A stretch of DNA of 64,000 nt, from positions 1,446,001-1,510,000 of the forward strand of contig NC_083526.1 of assembly GCF_032362555.1 (NCBI RefSeq), read 5' to 3'. The stretch comes from Amyelois transitella (lineage: Eukaryota > Arthropoda > Insecta > Lepidoptera > Pyralidae). Shown piece after piece: positions 62,885 to 64,000 of this stretch. The stretch's first letter is position 1. Each line of letters starts with the position of its first letter. Made by a program: the position numbers and the translations under genes. The notes under the pieces were generated by a model. That model was given only the letters and a program-made list of their open reading frames with translations. It searched no databases and was not told the DNA's origin.

Positions 62885-63085
62885 GCCCGTAGGCCATATT
62901 AGCTTATTGGCTTGATGACAGAATTGAGATTCAAATAGTGACAGGTTCCCAGCCCATCGCCTAAAGGAAGAATCCCAAATTTATAAGCCTATCCCTCAGT
63001 CGCCTTTTTCAACATCCATGGGAACGAGAAGGTGTGGTCCTATTCTTTATTTTTTTTATTGGTGCCGGGAACTACACGGCACAAC
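62885..63085 (-). repeat. Family A element
   Basis: 'cccgtaggccatattagctt' to 'gtgccgggaactacacggca', minus orientation, tail part missing. Confidence 0.75.
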
Positions 63086-63609
63086 AACATACTTCTCTAT
63101 CAGCGTAATTCTGTCGTGTTTTCAGCAGTGCGTTTGGAATTCATACGAGCACTCCACGTATACTTAAGACGATATACGTGGAGATTTCATAAGCTCACAA
63201 GCAAATACATTAATATATTATATCTCTGTACGTTCTTGGCATACTCCATTTGGGGGGTTGGCATGTAAACAACATATATTTGTATAGTCTACTAACACTA
63301 TATCATGTAATATCCCAATACCAACTAATGTTATAAATTCGAAAATAAATATATTTGTTTGTTACCCCTTAAGGAGTTATCTACTGAATTATTCTTCTAG
63401 AAATATCACGAATATATATTTAAGTGTGTGGAAAACGATATGGGGTACCTTTAATCCCGGTAAAACTATATAGTTCTCGTGGGATTTGCGAAAAACCTGT
63501 ATTTTTTGTAGGTGGAGCTAAATTCGCCGATTTTTCGTAGATGGCGTAAAATTTTTTGTTGTTGATTGCGCTTAATACACATGGCAAAGCTGTGGGTAAA
63601 AGTTAGCAG

Positions 63610-63960
63610 ATAGATAGATAAACTCTTTATTGCACCATAAGAAAAAGAAAAAAACAGAAAAAAACACACAGGTAGTCAATGAGGTACAAAGGCCTTAGTA
63701 GCCTATGCTTGATGGATTTGCATATTTCCTTAGTGGCCTTTTTACGACATCAATGGGCAAGTGGTGATCTTTATCTAAAACGCCGAGAACCATACGGCAA
63801 AACACCTTCTTCCTTAACTTAGTTTCGGTTGCGTCCTCACCGCTCTGGAGAGGAGCCCGGGGTTTGCCTTTGACCATGGATCCTGGATTGGGTGAGTCAG
63901 GTTTTTACACGAAGCAAATCTCATCTGACCTCCACAAACTTTGCATGTAAACCTAATTAA
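63610..63960. repeat. Composite of LINE-tail, family A and array-unit remnants
   Basis: 63615-63660 'aaactctttattgcaccata' (as at 24865); 63710-63800 a minus family A fragment; 63835-63925 a single copy of the unit amplified in NMNAT intron 5 ('ccatggatcctggattgggt' and 'gagtcaggtttttacacgaa'). Confidence 0.6.
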
Positions 63961-64000
63961 ACTAATACGGGTATTGGATCCACGGTTGTACATCCAGTTG

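Overview
The window is nuclear DNA of an animal with spliced genes, almost certainly a moth or butterfly (Lepidoptera). It is AT-rich, exons are short with GT-AG introns, and the introns are packed with dispersed repeats of lepidopteran type: 'gcccgcgacttcgtccgcgtgg' remnants ending 'ataatattagta', tRNA-headed SINEs, elements tailed by (catacata)n, and TA-flanked mariner-like elements. The order is inferred from the repeats and proteins together; no species can be named.

Four protein genes were reconstructed exon by exon, with matching phases. beta4GalT7 (3836-5283, +, 3 exons, 296 aa) makes the glycosaminoglycan linker. NMNAT (20114 down to 10818, -, 7 exons) makes NAD+. The mitochondrial methionyl-tRNA synthetase MARS2 (20932-34983, +, 10 exons, 550 aa) starts head-to-head with NMNAT. 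A G-protein-coupled receptor kinase of the GRK4/5/6 (fly Gprk2) type runs from 59896 down to 41937 (-, 11 exons; its first exon or exons lie outside the window or were not found). A small unrecognised ORF (3389-3676, -) starts 160 bp from the beta4GalT7 start codon. The genes share no obvious pathway.

Layout: 1-3388 remnants; 3389-5283 small ORF and beta4GalT7; 5284-10817 AT-rich, no gene; 10818-20114 NMNAT with a 2-kb TIR transposon in its last intron; 20115-20931 shared promoter; 20932-34983 MARS2; 34984-41936 AT-rich, no gene; 41937-59896 GRK; 59897-64000 repeat-rich, probably GRK intron or upstream.

The most striking signal is that tandem arrays repeatedly sit on exon-intron junctions. 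In GRK, junction fragments of five exons are copied 3, 5, 8, 12 and 16 times (periods about 137, 172, 188, 58 and 118 bp), usually with the splice site itself. MARS2 exons 6, 7 and 8 and NMNAT exons 4 and 5 show related arrays at or next to junctions. In NMNAT the 120-bp array (40 codons) is open in frame with exon 5. These could be real, recently amplified boundary minisatellites with consequences for splicing, or partly an assembly artefact; reads would decide.
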